Source of the DNA: Macrobrachium rosenbergii
Taxonomy: Eukaryota; Arthropoda; Malacostraca; Decapoda; Palaemonidae
NCBI RefSeq assembly: GCF_040412425.1
Contig: NC_089766.1
Span: 12,362,008-12,426,007 of the forward strand
Reading direction: 5' to 3'
DNA: 64,000 nt
A program made the position numbers and the translations under genes. Below the pieces are notes generated by a model. It had not been told where the DNA came from, did no database searches, and saw only the letters and a program-made list of their open reading frames with translations. Of this stretch, positions 1 to 15,168 are shown piece after piece (the stretch's first letter is position 1; every line of letters starts with the position of its first letter).

Positions 1-2029
<2,029 letters not shown>

Positions 2030-2039
2030 TATAAGACTT

Positions 2040-2725
2040 GTTGACAGTCTTCTTACACTACCAGAACAGGAAGATTGATGAAAGTAGCAGAAATATCAGA
2101 ATAGATAATGTTCATCAAGGACCAACCCTGACCCCTTAAATGTATATCAGTAGTAATTGGGAAAGCTATGAAGGAGTGCAAGAAGGAACCTAGTATCTGG
2201 TATAGACAACCTATTGTTAACTGTAGAATCTGAGGAAGGTTGTGTTATTTTTTTCTTTTCTTTTAAAGGAAGCAAAGGTTGAAGTACAGTAGTCATGAAA
2301 AGAACTGTGGCTGATTTGGGAAAAGCTGTTGGGTGGTGAACCCAGCACTGCGTACCAATGAACAAAATATGTTGCAAGAGGACCTTGGGTAAAGTCTGTA
2401 TTTCTCTATTTACTGGAGGGCAGTGACAAAGACAAAAAATGTGGAAAAGAGTGACTGAAAAATGCTAAGATTCCTGGCCAGTATGTTGGGTAAATCATAT
2501 AAATGAATGGTGTTTTGTGCCAAGAAAATAAATTACAGATGGTTTGGATGTGATGATGAGAACTGAGGCTCAGTTAATCAAAAGTAAGTGAGACAAGAAC
2601 CACCAGGAAATCATTGGAAAAGACCCCCAAGGAAGACCTAGACTTGAAGTGAGTTAGCCATAAATTGCACAGAACAAGGAGAATGGATAAAACTTGTTTC
2701 ATGCCTTGACTTCAACAAGGGAAAG
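2040..2725 (+). pseudogene. Decayed non-LTR retrotransposon (LINE) reverse transcriptase, C-terminal part
   Basis: Translating the + strand in shifting frames gives landmarks in the order expected of a LINE reverse transcriptase. VHQG at 2110-2121 matches the motif that begins the palm segment. The following reading (2150-2215, another frame) has KAMKEC and then WYRQPIV, where LYADDLV-like catalytic residues would be expected. RWFG at 2537-2548 matches the common 'RWFGH' motif. RPPRKT at 2622-2639 matches the GRPRKTW motif, and GEWIKLV at 2678-2698 matches the usual DRxxWRxL ending. These landmarks lie in different frames with several stops between them, so the copy is dead and old. The catalytic aspartates are not preserved. 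The clade is not assignable by eye. Confidence 0.5.
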
Positions 2726-4002
2726 TCTTGCAGTTTATTGTGATGGCAGTTGGTTCTGCTGAAATTTTGTAGAAGTGTCCACATTATGTTTGCCCTTTAA
2801 AAAAGTAATTTTATGGGGAACATTAAATAAGATTACTCCATTATGCTTGATACTGTACACCATTGGTACTTGAGATGCCACATTTATGGATTTGGCCTCA
2901 AGTCCTAAACCTCAAAAGCAATCAATCATCAGTTTTGTCTTCCTGTAATTAATACATTTCACATTCATGTGAATTAATAGCAGCCATGAAAGTTAAAATA
3001 TCATTGATGCACATTGACTCCTGTGTTTGTGTCATTTTCTTTTTGTAAACACTTACAAGCAGCAGGTATTGTTGCTCTTAGTAATCTTGTGAAAGGTCGA
3101 CTGGAATTCACACAGTGCCAGTGGTTGTGACATTTCCTTGTGGCCAGATAAGCATCTACAGGTGACTGAATGTTTTTTCTACAGCCATAACTATATGCAC
3201 AATAATAATAATACCTCAGGTGAGGTATTAAGCACACTGTGACTAGTAATTCACAGGGCACATCTCTGGTTTTTGAGCTTTTTGAGTAATTGAAATATAT
3301 AACTTTTTTATTGGCTCAGGTTTGCATATGTTTGTGACTGCAGTACCTAGAAGCTACCATTTTCTTGGCTGTGAGTAATGTTCATTTATTTGGGATAACA
3401 CATTTCACCATGCAACATACAGGCATACAGTATGAACTGTGATGGTTTGGATGCGATTGAAGCATTGACCTTGTTTAATCGAAAGGCAACTCAAGAGGTT
3501 ATTGAACTGCCAAAGTAAAGGTAAAACTACAGAGTGCTGATAACATACAAAAGGAAAAGTTTACTCCAGTGATCTCAAGAGGCTCTCTATATGAAAAGTA
3601 TGCATATGCAAATACTTCAAACACTGAATGTTAGTATTTTACAAAACTCAGTGGTATGACTAAACTGCCCAGGTTGTGAATAATCCTGAAATTGTGCACT
3701 TGTAACTTTTCTAAGGTGATTAAAAACTTCTTTCTTAAACTTGCTGAACTCCAGAATTGAAAAAAAAAAGAATTAAATATTATGATTATTATTTCAGTAG
3801 ATGAAACCTCTTCACAAGGAACAAGCACACAGCGGCCATTTACTTGAAGATCAAGCTTCCTAAGAATGTTGGTTTCAACCTTCCACCGCAGACCCCACAC
3901 AGCAGCAGTAACTGATCATGATACAGAGCCAGTGATTTTTCATCGCCCTGGCCGAGTCCCAACCCCGCAACATCTGAGTGCATGCCACAACACTAACAAC
4001 TA
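2726..4002. other. No gene seen
   Basis: AT-rich sequence with no open frame worth supporting and no strong repeat. A short AATAAT run occurs at 3199-3211. Confidence 0.55.
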
Positions 4003-4241
4003 TACAGGCAGTCTCCGGTTATCCGTGGGGGTTCCGTTCTTGACGACGTGACGATAACCAGAAGTCGACGAATATCGGCGCCGATAAATGGGGGATCGGT
4101 GCCTCTGTTAGCTGGGGATTGGCACCTCTGTTAGGTGGGCATTGGAGCCGATAAACGGATATCGCCACTGAAAATCCAGTTATTGTCCCCGCTAGACAAG
4201 CACTGTGAAACCGAATCACTGATAACCAGAAACTGACTGTA
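4003..4241. mobile_element. Short pogo/Tigger-type MITE flanked by TA
   Basis: The ends are imperfect inverted repeats: the left end reads CAGGCAGTCTCCGGTTATC after a TA, and the right end, on the opposite strand, reads CAGTCAGTTTCTGGTTATC after a TA. The TA at 4003-4004 and 4240-4241 fits the TA target duplication of Tc1/mariner/pogo elements, and the CAGT-C-CCGG style of terminus is typical of pogo/Tigger-derived MITEs. The inside is GC-richer than its surroundings, with CpG-containing repeats such as GGCGCCGATAAA. There is no transposase, so it is non-autonomous. A second element with related termini lies in the intron of the RBM12 gene. Confidence 0.7.
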
Positions 4242-6631
4242 CCAGTGGATCAACCTATAAAACTAATGATTTTCCATGTTTGTAATGAGTACTTAAGTGC
4301 TAAAGGGTCTCATGTTCCTTCTTGAAGTCCACAAACTTGAGCATAGTATTGGCCATTCTGTGTGAGTGGCTGAAAAATATGAAGATAAATAGTGGAGGCA
4401 TTACTACAGAATTTAGTAATAAAGATCTTGGCCCCATTACAGTACCTGTAATTTGATTTTCAAATCATACAAAAACGGAAGGTCGGCTGGTCCTGCAATC
4501 GCATAAATGTATCTGATTATTTTGTTGGGTACCAGCTCATCTGGTTATAGATGGAAATGAGAGAGCACATAAGGCAGTCAAAAGGGCTGTGGGATTATAG
4601 GATAATTGCTCAGTTATACATATCGCATGTGGAGGTTTTAAACAGGTATCCAATCCATAAGGCGGACTTCAAAACACCAAGGTCTGAGGACTAGCATGAT
4701 TTTAAGAAGGCTACATTTGGACCTATGCATATCACCCCCTAGCTATTTCCTGTATTACAAAGTAGGAGACAAGTCCCAGTGTGCAAATCCTGTAAAAATA
4801 AATCCAAAGTTGAAACAGTTGCTCCACTTTTACACCAAGAGAGAAGAACCACCTTGCTGCAGGGGGGTCTCAAGTTAGGTACACTGCATTGTATCAGGAT
4901 AAAGAGACAATACTAAAAAGTTTGAAAGCTTTGTAAGAACTAGTAATGCATTAAGGCATCCAAAATCGAGGATCAGATTTTTTTGTGTAAAATGTGAGGA
5001 GTTCTTGTATTTTCTAGGGAAAAAGCAGTTTTACACTTCCAAACTGTATTATGTGGTCTTAAAGAGTTGAGAACAACAGTATTTTCAAGTTACTGTATGC
5101 GTTCTGTCGAACTTCAGGATAACAAAACATACTGTGGTTCAAAATTTGTAACAGTATTGAGCCCAGGTATTATGACTTGTGCAGTTTAAAGTTTTGCCAA
5201 CCATTATTACCTAAATGCTACCATGTCTAAGGTTTGAGTCTACATCAACTGCAGACAGGTTTTGTCCTTAGAGAAACAAATTGTCACAATAATTGAGATA
5301 GCTGAGCAGTAGCATTAGACAATTTTGAAGAGCATGGTAAGGTCCTTTTGCACCAAAATGAAGAAATCTGTGAATGTAGTGGATGAAGTCCTAATTCATT
5401 CCAACGATACCAAGTGGCTGAAGTTCAAGAAGATTTTGTACAAGCTGTTGACAGTTTTCTTGTTTTTTAATGCCATCAAATGAGGTTGGTAGTCACAGGT
5501 GGCTATGTCATCTTCAGTTAAAAGTACCACATGATCCAAGGGTGCCTCATACACACTTGGATAACAGCTAAGTCATCATTCTGAAGTATAATTGCTATAC
5601 AGTACTTGGAATTACCTTTCCCTTCTCCAAAAAGATGCCACTGACATTGTTTGCTGAATAGCTGTATTGAAATGAATGTTCCAAACAAGTTTATCTAAAA
5701 AAAAAAAAAAAACTTATTTTAATGGTGGTTTCTGCGATTCTATTTGCACACACACTGCAGTCATACTGGAAATGGGTCACACCAGATATGGATATGTATA
5801 ACTTCAACCACAGAAGGAAGAGCCCTGTTTCATGGTCATGGAGATTTTTTGTTTCCCCAGAGATGGTTCTCATGCTTTGTGTGATGGTGAACTGAAACTT
5901 CCTGTAAATTGACAAACCCTGGGTGACTAAGGAAGAGCTGTTCCTCAGTTGCCATAGTATCCTCTCATTTAGACCCTAGGAGTTAAGGTATGCCCAAACT
6001 TATCTTCCTCCCCTCACCTAAGCTGAACATGAAGCGAGAAAGTGTCCCAGTGCTTGCCTGTATAGCTTAGATTTCATGATTTGATAACAGGAGGTCTTAA
6101 GTATTTGGTGCATGTGGCCTGTAATGTAAGTAAAATTGGCCTTGCAGCCAGGGATGCTACAAGGAAATCAGTTTGGTGGGTAAAGTGTTACTGAAAGAAA
6201 TGTAACAAGAAAAATCTGGATGCTTAAGAGCTGTGATTTGAATCAGACTTTGACTACCCTCGGTCAGAGGTGGTGCTCAGTTTAAATAGAAGTTGAGTAC
6301 TGTATTGCTGACAGGTTGAATTTAAAAGAGCTGAAGGCAAATATCATGTCTTATCAGTGAATTGACATGGTATAGGAACTTGGTACATTTGAAATCTAAA
6401 GTTAAATAATTTTACAACTGGCTACAAGTGTGAAAAAAATTATACTGTGGAAGAATGGAAATAGCTATCGAAGAGGACAGATTTGTGCAGCACCACATGT
6501 TTTAGAATCAGCAGAGTTAGAACTGAACAGTACTTGGCCAAGGGAAGAAAAGACTTGGGCTTCTTGCCATTTGTTCTACTGTTGAAAAGTCCAGTTACTG
6601 CAAAATGGGTAGATGGACTTGCTTATGGTAG
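4242..6631. other. No gene seen; one possible retroelement trace
   Basis: AT-rich sequence with no supported gene. It contains a 16-base A run at 5698-5713 and, at about 5340-5475, a weak gypsy-like trace listed separately. Confidence 0.5.
5340..5475 (+). pseudogene. Possible remnant of a Gypsy-type reverse transcriptase
   Basis: One + frame reads KKSVNVVDEVLIHSND and continues with a KKIL.KLL segment. This resembles the catalytic strand and following helix of Ty3/Gypsy reverse transcriptases, where (V)NYIDDVLVHS is followed by a helix with L..V...L. The catalytic DD would be DE here. The match is short, no flanking RNase H, integrase or LTR was found, and it may be chance. Confidence 0.22.
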
Positions 6632-7408
6632 AAGCAAAAAATACTACAGTACTTATTTGCAACACTAACACATTTACACATTTATTTTAACAATTGAAAT
6701 GAAATCAAAATGGACACAATCATTTTTGTAACAGTAAATTGGAAAGTATTAACTAATCACAGCAAAAGGTGAGACAAGATGGTTGTAACAGCCAAATGCC
6801 ATAGGCTAACAAGGCTTGTAACAGCAAAAGGCCATAGACTAACAAGTCTGTTATACTTGGGTAACAGGCCACAAAAGATACAGAAAATATAGAGTCCTAT
6901 TTGAGAGGGGCTAGTGAAATGGTGAAATTTAGTAGGTTTAGAATGTGGCCCTTTCGGATGGTAGTTTGACATCATCCATATGTAAAGTTGAAATATCAAT
7001 GGGGTTGATGGCAGGAGTATCAGCCTTACTTATAGAAGGATTTTGTAGGTTGAAAGTTTAGTGGGCCAGATATAAGAAATGAAAGGGGTTATCTTTATTA
7101 CATAGAGGAAAAACATCAAATACCAGAGATGTACTTGTTTTGGTCCCATGATTTCCTGAGTTCAGGATTAATGAATCTTGAGTAATTCAAAGGTGCAATT
7201 TACCCAATGTAAATCCAGACAAGGCCCCAGTGGCCTTTGGTTGTTACAAGCCTTGTTAGTCTATGGTATTTGGCTTTTACAAGCTCTTAACTCACCTTCA
7301 GCTTTGGTCAATGCTTTTCAATATCCTGCTATAAAAATGGTTGACTTTCATGCAGATTTCATTTCAATTTTTAAATGTGTTAGTGTTGCAAATAAGTAGT
7401 ATTTTTTG
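6632..7408. mobile_element. Foldback element with ~190-220 bp inverted arms
   Basis: The segment 6632-6850 is closely complementary to 7215-7408. The outer ends read GCAAAAAATACTAC on the left and its complement GTAGTATTTTTTGC on the right. The arms stay alignable through the shared stretches ending TTGCAACACTAACACA, GAAATGAAATC and CTAACAAGGCTTGTAAC. Within the left arm a ~32-bp unit (TTGTAACAGC..CCATAG.CTAACAAG) is duplicated in tandem at about 6783-6850. The ~365-bp middle has no coding sequence I recognise. This is the form of a foldback or large MITE. No clear target duplication is visible. Arms of this length with roughly 80-85 percent match by eye suggest a moderately old insertion. 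Confidence 0.7.
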
Positions 7409-8975
7409 CCCATCTTTATCCCTAAACTCCTTAAATCTTTTCATCATTTTTGTCAGCCTTGCCATTCACTGTGGGATTGGTGAGTGAAAGGATAGTCTGG
7501 CTTGGTGAGCTGTGTAAAATTGTGATGTATGCATTCACTTACCCCGCTGAAATATGCATGAAAATGTGGAAGTATATTTTGTGATATGCAGTCATCATCA
7601 TTGATTGTGCAGTTGTTTCCTTGATTTTCTTGAGTAGTGACCAGTTATTGTCAGCTAGTTCACCAGCTGGATAGCTTATGCTTTTAGTGTCATGCATGTT
7701 GGAATCCAGACATTCTGTTGTAAATAGTGCTGCAATTAAGAATTTTTTTGGAATTGAATGGCTTCCTGCTGTAATTTAATTACTTTAGATGCTTGTAAGA
7801 GCCCTTAAGAAAACAACATTTAACAAGAAACATGTTTCATCAGTTGTCATAGTGCTAGAGGCTGAAGTAAGAGCTAAAAAAATATTGACTTATACCATTT
7901 TATTTTTTTGTGGGTCTCATGTCCTCAGAGTATTGTTGATATGAGAGTATTGTTGATATGAAACAAAACTCCACCCACCCCTTGCAATCATGGTTTACTT
8001 ATTTATATAAGTTTTTGGGATTTCTGTTTTGGTTTATAAATCTTTGGGATTTCTGTTTTGGTAATGCTATGGATTTTTACTAATGTCTCAACATGCCTGT
8101 AACTCAGCATTTCACTCTATGATCTTTTAAGAAAATCATATGGAAAGCAATTTTCAAATGCCGGGCCAAAGGTGATCCAGCAAACCAATCTCGCTTTATA
8201 TATTGGAGGTGTATGACATCACAGCTGGTCAGCTAGAGATAATAATCAAAATCCTAGAATCCAGTCACAAAATTGTAACTTGACTTTGCCAAGCCCTTTG
8301 ACAAACTTGACTGCATACTGTTCAGTAAGCTCAAAGGGAAGAAGATGGGTTCATGTATAGAAGTCTAACTACACAATAAACATCTGGTTCTCATAAGGAA
8401 AAGTTCTCGGCTTTATTATCAACGTGTCATGCCCATCTTTCAGTATCCCACATAATCCTTTCTTGCCCCCAACACACAGTCGCACTCAACAGAGCATTTC
8501 CCAGCCTAACCTCTCTTCCCCATCCACCTAGCCTTCAAGATTTCTCACTTAAAGCAGAATGCTTCTCCATAGAAAGTGTAATCTACTGCCTTCAACAAAT
8601 AAACATTCTTCATCAAATATGACCTATCAATCACTATCTTTGACCATACTTTATCAATAAATAGCATAACATAGCACCACATAATCTGCATGACCTGGTA
8701 CTAGATGGAAATTAATTCAGTCCAATTCTGCCAAGTCGATTTTGTGGAATCTGAAGTGTCAGATAATGCAGCCTCTGTTGGGATAAATTTGAACAAATGC
8801 AGGGATATTTTTCCAAAGGGTATTAATACAGTTTGCATACTGTGCTCTGAAGGATGACTAGGTTAATTCTAGACTTACTCACCTGTATGGTCAACACACC
8901 AACCAACTGACATCTAGTAGGGGTGGGTTGCTTGCAAAATTTATTTGACTATTGCACTAGACTGACAGCAATAAA
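7409..8975. other. No gene seen; short local duplications
   Basis: AT-rich sequence. Two small tandem duplications are visible: GAGTATTGTTGATATGA twice at 7928-7962, and a ~30-bp unit containing GGGATTTCTGTTTTGG twice at 8017-8062. No supported open frame. Confidence 0.55.
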
Positions 8976-9275
8976 ACTAAGTGGCATCAATTGTGGGTCT
9001 TCAGTACCATGAAATAATACACCTATAAAATTGAAGATGGTTTGGTCCCAAATCTACCACCACACCCAGAAGGAAAACAATAAACTGCCTTTCATTAGAC
9101 AAGGCAATGAAACTAGTAGCATCCAGCCTGGGTTTTTAATACCATGAAATAATACACTTACAAAATCAGAGAGGGTTTGGTCTCAAATCTACCATCACAT
9201 CCTGTGGGAAAACTAGTGGCATCCAGCTTAGGTTTTTGATACCATGAAATAATACACATAAAATACCACAAAACC
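8976..9275. repeat. Degenerate tandem repeat, about three ~100-bp units
   Basis: The phrase ACCATGAAATAATACAC recurs at about 9008, 9151 and 9241, each time after ACTA(A/G)T(G/A)GCATC.. and a GGGTTTTT-like stretch. The first two copies are followed by GGTTTGGTC.CAAATCTACCA. Related wording (TGGTTCCAAATCTACCAACA) occurs again near 29499, so the unit belongs to a dispersed family. No coding potential is evident. Confidence 0.6.
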
Positions 9276-11810
9276 CAGTGACAGAGAAAAAAAATTGCCC
9301 TTCATTTTTTCCATCATAATTCTAGAACTGGTGTTAGATGGTTTGCTTCAATCAGTACTATATCCTTAGCTTACCGAGATCGCTCATGTATCCTCTCCAG
9401 CTAACTTAAGGAATGGTCTGCCCCCTTGCATCTCAACCGTCTCAAACCAGCCAGTACACATGCATAAAGTTAATTAGACAAGCTCCTGGATATCCTACTG
9501 TAAAAGCTGTGTTATAATGCAACACTTGCCACTTTTTTGAGTGAAAGGTTTTAGTGTAATTCAGATCTTGTGACCGTTGATGTACACTATGTAGCATGTT
9601 ATGTTGACAAAACAGTGTGAACAGCACTGTATATAAAAACATAGATTAATAGTTATGGTTCCAGTAGTGTGAGAGAAAGAATCTCTGCCAATCTGCATAA
9701 TTTAAGTAGTAAATAGTAAAAGGAGTAATGCATGTTACATGTCAGCCTGAAGACTTTAAATGCAAGTTTTACCATACAGTATACTGTGTATATGTCATTA
9801 CAGTATTATTATTATGACTGTTTCAGAATAGTTTAACAAGACCAATGAGTCACATCTTGAGATTGAAAGCCTCACCAGATGGATGTAATATGCCCTGTGC
9901 AAATTGGAACAAGGGGAATGAATAAAATCCAGAATGAAAAGAGCTGAGCAGCTGTAGGTCAAAGGAATACTGCAGTGGTCTCAGAGGGCCATGTCAGGCA
10001 TTATGTATGATCCCTTAAGGGGTCAATGTTTTTGCCTACTGCACTTCGCTGAATCCTTGCTCTTAAGTAATACACTGCTAGGAATGAATTTTATAGCTAT
10101 ACATCCTCTACAAACTTGTGAATTGCCTTGTTAAGGAAATTATAAAATCTTGTGTTAAGTATATATGTGCCAGGGTTGTTGCTGCTTTTACTGCTAGTCA
10201 CTGCATCTTGCCACAATGCATTCAATCCTTCCGCATTTTGCAGTCAGATAATGTTATCTTTGGTCTTTTTCGTTGTTCCTCATAGTGATTCCTCTTATCC
10301 TTGGGACGTTGGATTTGATGTCTGCATGTCCTTTACCACCAGCCTTTGGAATTCTCTTTCTTTAAGTTTTCCAGGTCCCCCTCCCCCTCTTTGTTTTGCT
10401 CCTCATGAACTGAATATGGTCGTTTAGATGTGTGTCTTGTTAGACTTCATTTAAAAGTAGTGTTGATTCCCAAAGTTGAGAGTTTTTCTTATGCAAGAAA
10501 TCTCATTCTAGCCCTAGAATTATTTAGGTCGTGTCTAATAAGAATAGTATGTTAGAAGGTTGTTGTAGATATTGTCTCCTTAACTAGAATTGTGGTTGTA
10601 AATGTAATTTTTCTCTTGGGTTGTTGTTTCATGTAGCCATAATTAAGTTGTCTGAATTGGAAATGTTATTTTTTGAATGGGACTAAAGAAGGCTGTTTCT
10701 TATTCTTAGTACCTAAGCTGTGGGAGGAAACTGTTCACTCAGAAGCTCTCTCTAGTGGACACTAGTAAACATTCAGGTATTGCAGAGATGTATTAATTTT
10801 GTTTTTATGTGTAATTTTTTTTTTTTTTTAAGCAGAAAATTTTGGTAGCTAACATGTGATTTGGTGTCTCCTAATGGGAAATATCATTAGCAGGGAAAGC
10901 TTTCAGTACTGTCGTAGGATTGGTTTCAGTTGTCGCTGGGCCTCATTAACAAACTTTTTATACATATATTGTCAGAGGGAATAAAACTAGATCAGAATTT
11001 CTACAGTGACAATTTATACCAGGTTCCTGCTTGATCTTCTTACTATTTAAACCACCCTGGTCTGTTGTGGTTAAACCTAGGTGTAGGTCACGAAGTTCAA
11101 GTATTTGGCTCTCCACCAGTCCAAGGAATAATTCTGAAATATTAGCTTCTGTGGAGAAACTAGAGAGCTCAGTTTCTCTTAAGAACAAGGCTGCTTTGTA
11201 TGTGTTTTTTTCTCTCCTAGAAGGAGCTTTAGCTCATATGTTTTAAAGTTCATGCTATATTCTGAGATGTATCTGGTTAAGCTTTTGTTTGTTTATTATG
11301 GTAAACTAGTAATTTTCATATTGCTGGGTGTGTTAAAAGGGACAGTGCCAGAAGTCTACTGTATCTTGTATAGACAGACTTCACAGTATAGGGTTTGTCT
11401 GATTGCTCCATTTTTATGTTTGTCTTGACACTTGTAGAAGAACAAATTTTTGATAGAACTAACCACATTCTCTTCTTCCACCCTACCATCTCCCCCCAAA
11501 AAAAGGAAAGTACTATATTTATTATTATCATCGCACTGACACTTTATGTGTGCAGATGCACTACCGGTGAAATTGAACAGGGGGTGTAAATCTTGACCAT
11601 TTTACATCTAAGACATCTGTATATTTTTTAATATTTATGATCATCTCTCAACCTCTGCAATTTTTTTTTAATACATCACTTAAAACATTTATCTGAGGGC
11701 AAAATTATTTTTCATGTGTATCTCAAGCAATGTGTATTCAAGCAGGAGATTTCAGGTACCTTTTACTGAAGCTGACTAGATCCATCTGCACCATGACTTC
11801 TTTTTAATAT
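9276..11810. other. No gene seen
   Basis: AT-rich DNA. The stretch 10152-10427 on the + strand is open for 91 codons and begins with a leucine run that could pass as a signal sequence, but it has no family resemblance I trust, no splice or polyA context, and T-rich composition that favours long Leu/Phe frames by chance. Short T runs occur near 10817. Confidence 0.5.
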
Positions 11811-12360
<550 letters not shown>

Positions 12361-12427
12361 ATCCTTTTGTTTTCACTGTTTTATTGAAACTTGTGTTTGA
12401 ATTGAATAGAGTATCTCAATAAAGATG

Positions 12428-12434
<7 letters not shown>

Positions 12435-12464
<30 letters not shown>
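12435..12464. repeat. Poly-T tract (30)
   Basis: Uninterrupted run of T, lying 78 bases right of the (TA)n that ends the foldback module. Confidence 0.95.
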
Positions 12465-12466
<2 letters not shown>

Positions 12467-12946
12467 GAAAATTAACAATTCAGCAAAATAGGAAATGGTG
12501 GGGTATTAGCTCATCACAGCAATCCATCTTGTAAATGAAGTCACCTGGAAACAATTATACATTTGATATAGCAGGAAATGCTTATGGTTCATGAGACCAC
12601 CAGATCCAAAAAGGTAGATACTATTGGAACACACACACACACACTCTTTTAGCTTTGATATATATTGACAAGCACGTTTAGAAAGAGTCGTACCATCTGC
12701 ACATAGTATCTGCTATCCATAGAATTGAAGATGCAGTGATGAGACTTAAAGATTACTCTCCCTTATGCTTGGAGTTTGTCAGTTATAGTATGTAGGTTAT
12801 TTATTGCACTGCATTTCTTTGACATTGCACATGGTGAGTTGTATTACATTAGGCAACCCTATAGGTCACCCTTTTATTGAGAAGTTTGTGTTTTTGGTTA
12901 GTTCTAAGTTTATCCTTAGTACTTTTTGTAATGCTGAAAAAACCCT

Positions 12947-12948
<2 letters not shown>

Positions 12949-12982
<34 letters not shown>
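12949..12982. repeat. Poly-T tract (34)
   Basis: Uninterrupted run of T. Open frames through it give a phenylalanine string and are artefacts. Confidence 0.95.
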
Positions 12983-12987
<5 letters not shown>

Positions 12988-13827
12988 AGCTTGAGGCTTA
13001 TTATTGGTATAGTTGTAGATACTCCAACCTCTTGACTTTGATTTTTGGTTTGCTCTTTGTTTGGGGTTTGGTTGATTTTGTCTTCATCCTTTAGAGTTTG
13101 TGCTTTTTTTTTTGCTGCATGGAACCTTGTTTGGTTTATGTATAGGTAATACATCTTCATGGGGTTGCAGCTCAGACTTTGTCTGTACCACTTGAGGCTG
13201 AAGATTTCTGTTTTGCTTTGTTAAGATTTTTTTATGAGCCATAGTTTTCAATGCTGTAGAGATCATTGAATTTTATTCCTTTGTTGCATATCCATTTGCT
13301 TGTTGAGCTAACCCTAATAGTCCCAAGCCCTAGATTCAAGGAGATTTATTAGCCTTTTGTTTCTGCAGCAACAGATGTATACAGCAATGCTTATTTCTGA
13401 TGCTGAGTAATGGTAATTGTTTGAATACCTTTTCATTTAATCTTGTGGTCCTGACAAGTTGCTTGTGCATTTTGTGCTCTATACTGTACTAAGATTTTGC
13501 AGTTGTTACACCTCAAGGATTTAAGAGAATTTATCTTACGTTTCTGTTATAGTTGCAAGTCTTTCTAACACTGGACAGTGTTTCATTACTTATAATTTGG
13601 TGCTTGTTAAAGAAATTCACTTACAGTTTTAATTTACTGTTGGCATTTATCAGTAGGGAACCATGTACCATAAGTACAGTACTGTAAATTTGGACCAAAT
13701 TGTCGTCTTATGTAGGATGGTTTTGGAAAGTAAAGCACACTTTACCATGAATTTTGCTTGGTATATAAATACATTCTACATAATTATTGCAAGGAAGTCT
13801 GGGCTTTTAATTTTAAGCCTGTAGTTA

Positions 13828-14133
13828 TGTGTTGGTGGCTTCTTCACCTAAAGAAAAGAATTGACTTGCAAGGAACCAAGGGAAACATTTATTACTGCAA
13901 CTCCACAAAGGCTTGCATGATGGCAGCTGAATTTGTACTAGTTCTTTCATGTCGTCCAGGTACTCAGGACTTGTGACACCCTTAGATAGATTTGCACTTG
14001 TTTTGAGCACTGAAAAGGCTTCTTGAATGGACAAGGCTTTTTCTGCTGTCAAGTAAATGACTTCTAAGTAAATAAAGCGATGCTGGATAGTCTTGAGAAC
14101 CTGAGACTGAACTCTTTGAGCAAGTGATGGTGT
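13828..14133 (-). other. Open minus-strand stretch of ~102 codons, protein-like composition, unidentified
   Basis: Reading the minus strand from 14133 (after two stops at 14134-14139) to the stop at 13825-13827 gives an uninterrupted stretch of mixed composition. It includes SLAQRVQSQVLKTIQHR, then AEKALSIQEAF and SPEYLDDMKELVQIQ, which look like amphipathic helices rather than AT-driven noise. I do not recognise a family. There is no good start codon near the beginning and no clear polypyrimidine acceptor, although a GCA|GTAATA donor-like site falls inside the right half of the stretch. It may be an exon fragment of an unrecognised gene, a TE remnant or chance. Confidence 0.22.
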
Positions 14134-15144
14134 TCATCAGATATTGAATATTAAGCATTTTATTTATATTCATGAGTTATTGAACTATCCAAAGGTTTAG
14201 TGTTGTCTAGTTGAGTGTAATGGGAAGTAAATTTTGTTGGGAAAAACTATTGAAATGTAAAAAAAGGAAAAAAGCAAGGAACAGTTCTTACATTTTTACA
14301 TTTAATGTGAGAACATTGAAGTACCTGTATTAGAAAAAACCATATACTGTACATCTTTGATTGTGTGAGTGTTTTTTTGTGCTGTGTCATATTTTCATTT
14401 GTTTTCAGGTGTGTGCATATGTATGTATGTATGTATGTATGGACAACATACTTTTCTATTTTATATTTATTTTTTGAAAGAGGAGGAATCTTGGGTACAT
14501 TTCATAAGTCAGATCACATTGATCCATTCTTGATTATCAAAAATACAATTTAGTACAGTTGATTAATTTTTCACATTTTGTTTACCTCCCTCTGCCCCAG
14601 GACAAAAATTGAGTATAGTACATTAGCGTACATTATGTAAGGATAGGCATAACAGCTAAATTTTGTAAAGGAAATTGCTGTTAGTTAAATCTAACTTTTA
14701 CACTTTTTGGATTATACTATAGTAGGTTTTTATTTTTTCATTTTTTTTTTTCCAGGCTACTGCATCGCTTAACTAAAGCACACATTTCTTTTCTTATTTT
14801 TTTAAACTTGGTATCTCTTCATTCTGTGGTCCGATATTTAAGAAAGAAGGAAATTATTTAACAGGAAAGCATGCTTGAATAGTGCTTTGGAAGCTGAAAA
14901 TTACGTCAGAAAGAAGGGAGTGCAAATTGCAAAACTTAATTAATTTTTCCAAATGTTTCAGCATTGAGTATATTCATATTGAAGGAATATGTATGTGGAC
15001 TGTTTTTCTCTGTGTTTTCAACCAGTTTTTTGTACCAGTTTTCTAGAATATCCTCTTATACTGATTATTACAATGCACTTGACTACCAGCACTTGTTCAG
15101 TGATGCCTGTCTTGGGAAAATCATCCAGTCGTAGATTGTTATGG
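14134..15144. other. No gene seen
   Basis: AT-rich; a short (GTAT)n run at about 14419-14440. No supported open frame. Confidence 0.55.
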
Positions 15145-15168
15145 TTTTTTTTTTTTTTTTTTTTTTTT
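15145..15168. repeat. Poly-T tract (24)
   Basis: Run of 24 T immediately before the first unit of the 163-bp tandem repeat. Confidence 0.95.

Larger units (their letters stand above)
12358..13827. other. No gene seen; two long poly-T tracts
   Basis: The segment contains poly-T tracts of about 30 bases (12435-12464) and 34 bases (12949-12982), plus a short (CA)7 near 12632. The poly-T tracts could be reverse-oriented tails of retroposed sequences, but no flanking element is recognisable. Confidence 0.55.

Noticed and set aside
10152..10427. 91-codon + frame with a leucine-rich start resembling a secreted peptide
   Set aside because: T-rich DNA easily gives Leu/Phe runs; there is no cysteine pattern, cleavage-site context or transcript signal. 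A faint likeness to reverse-transcriptase C-termini (SLWNSL) is too short to use.
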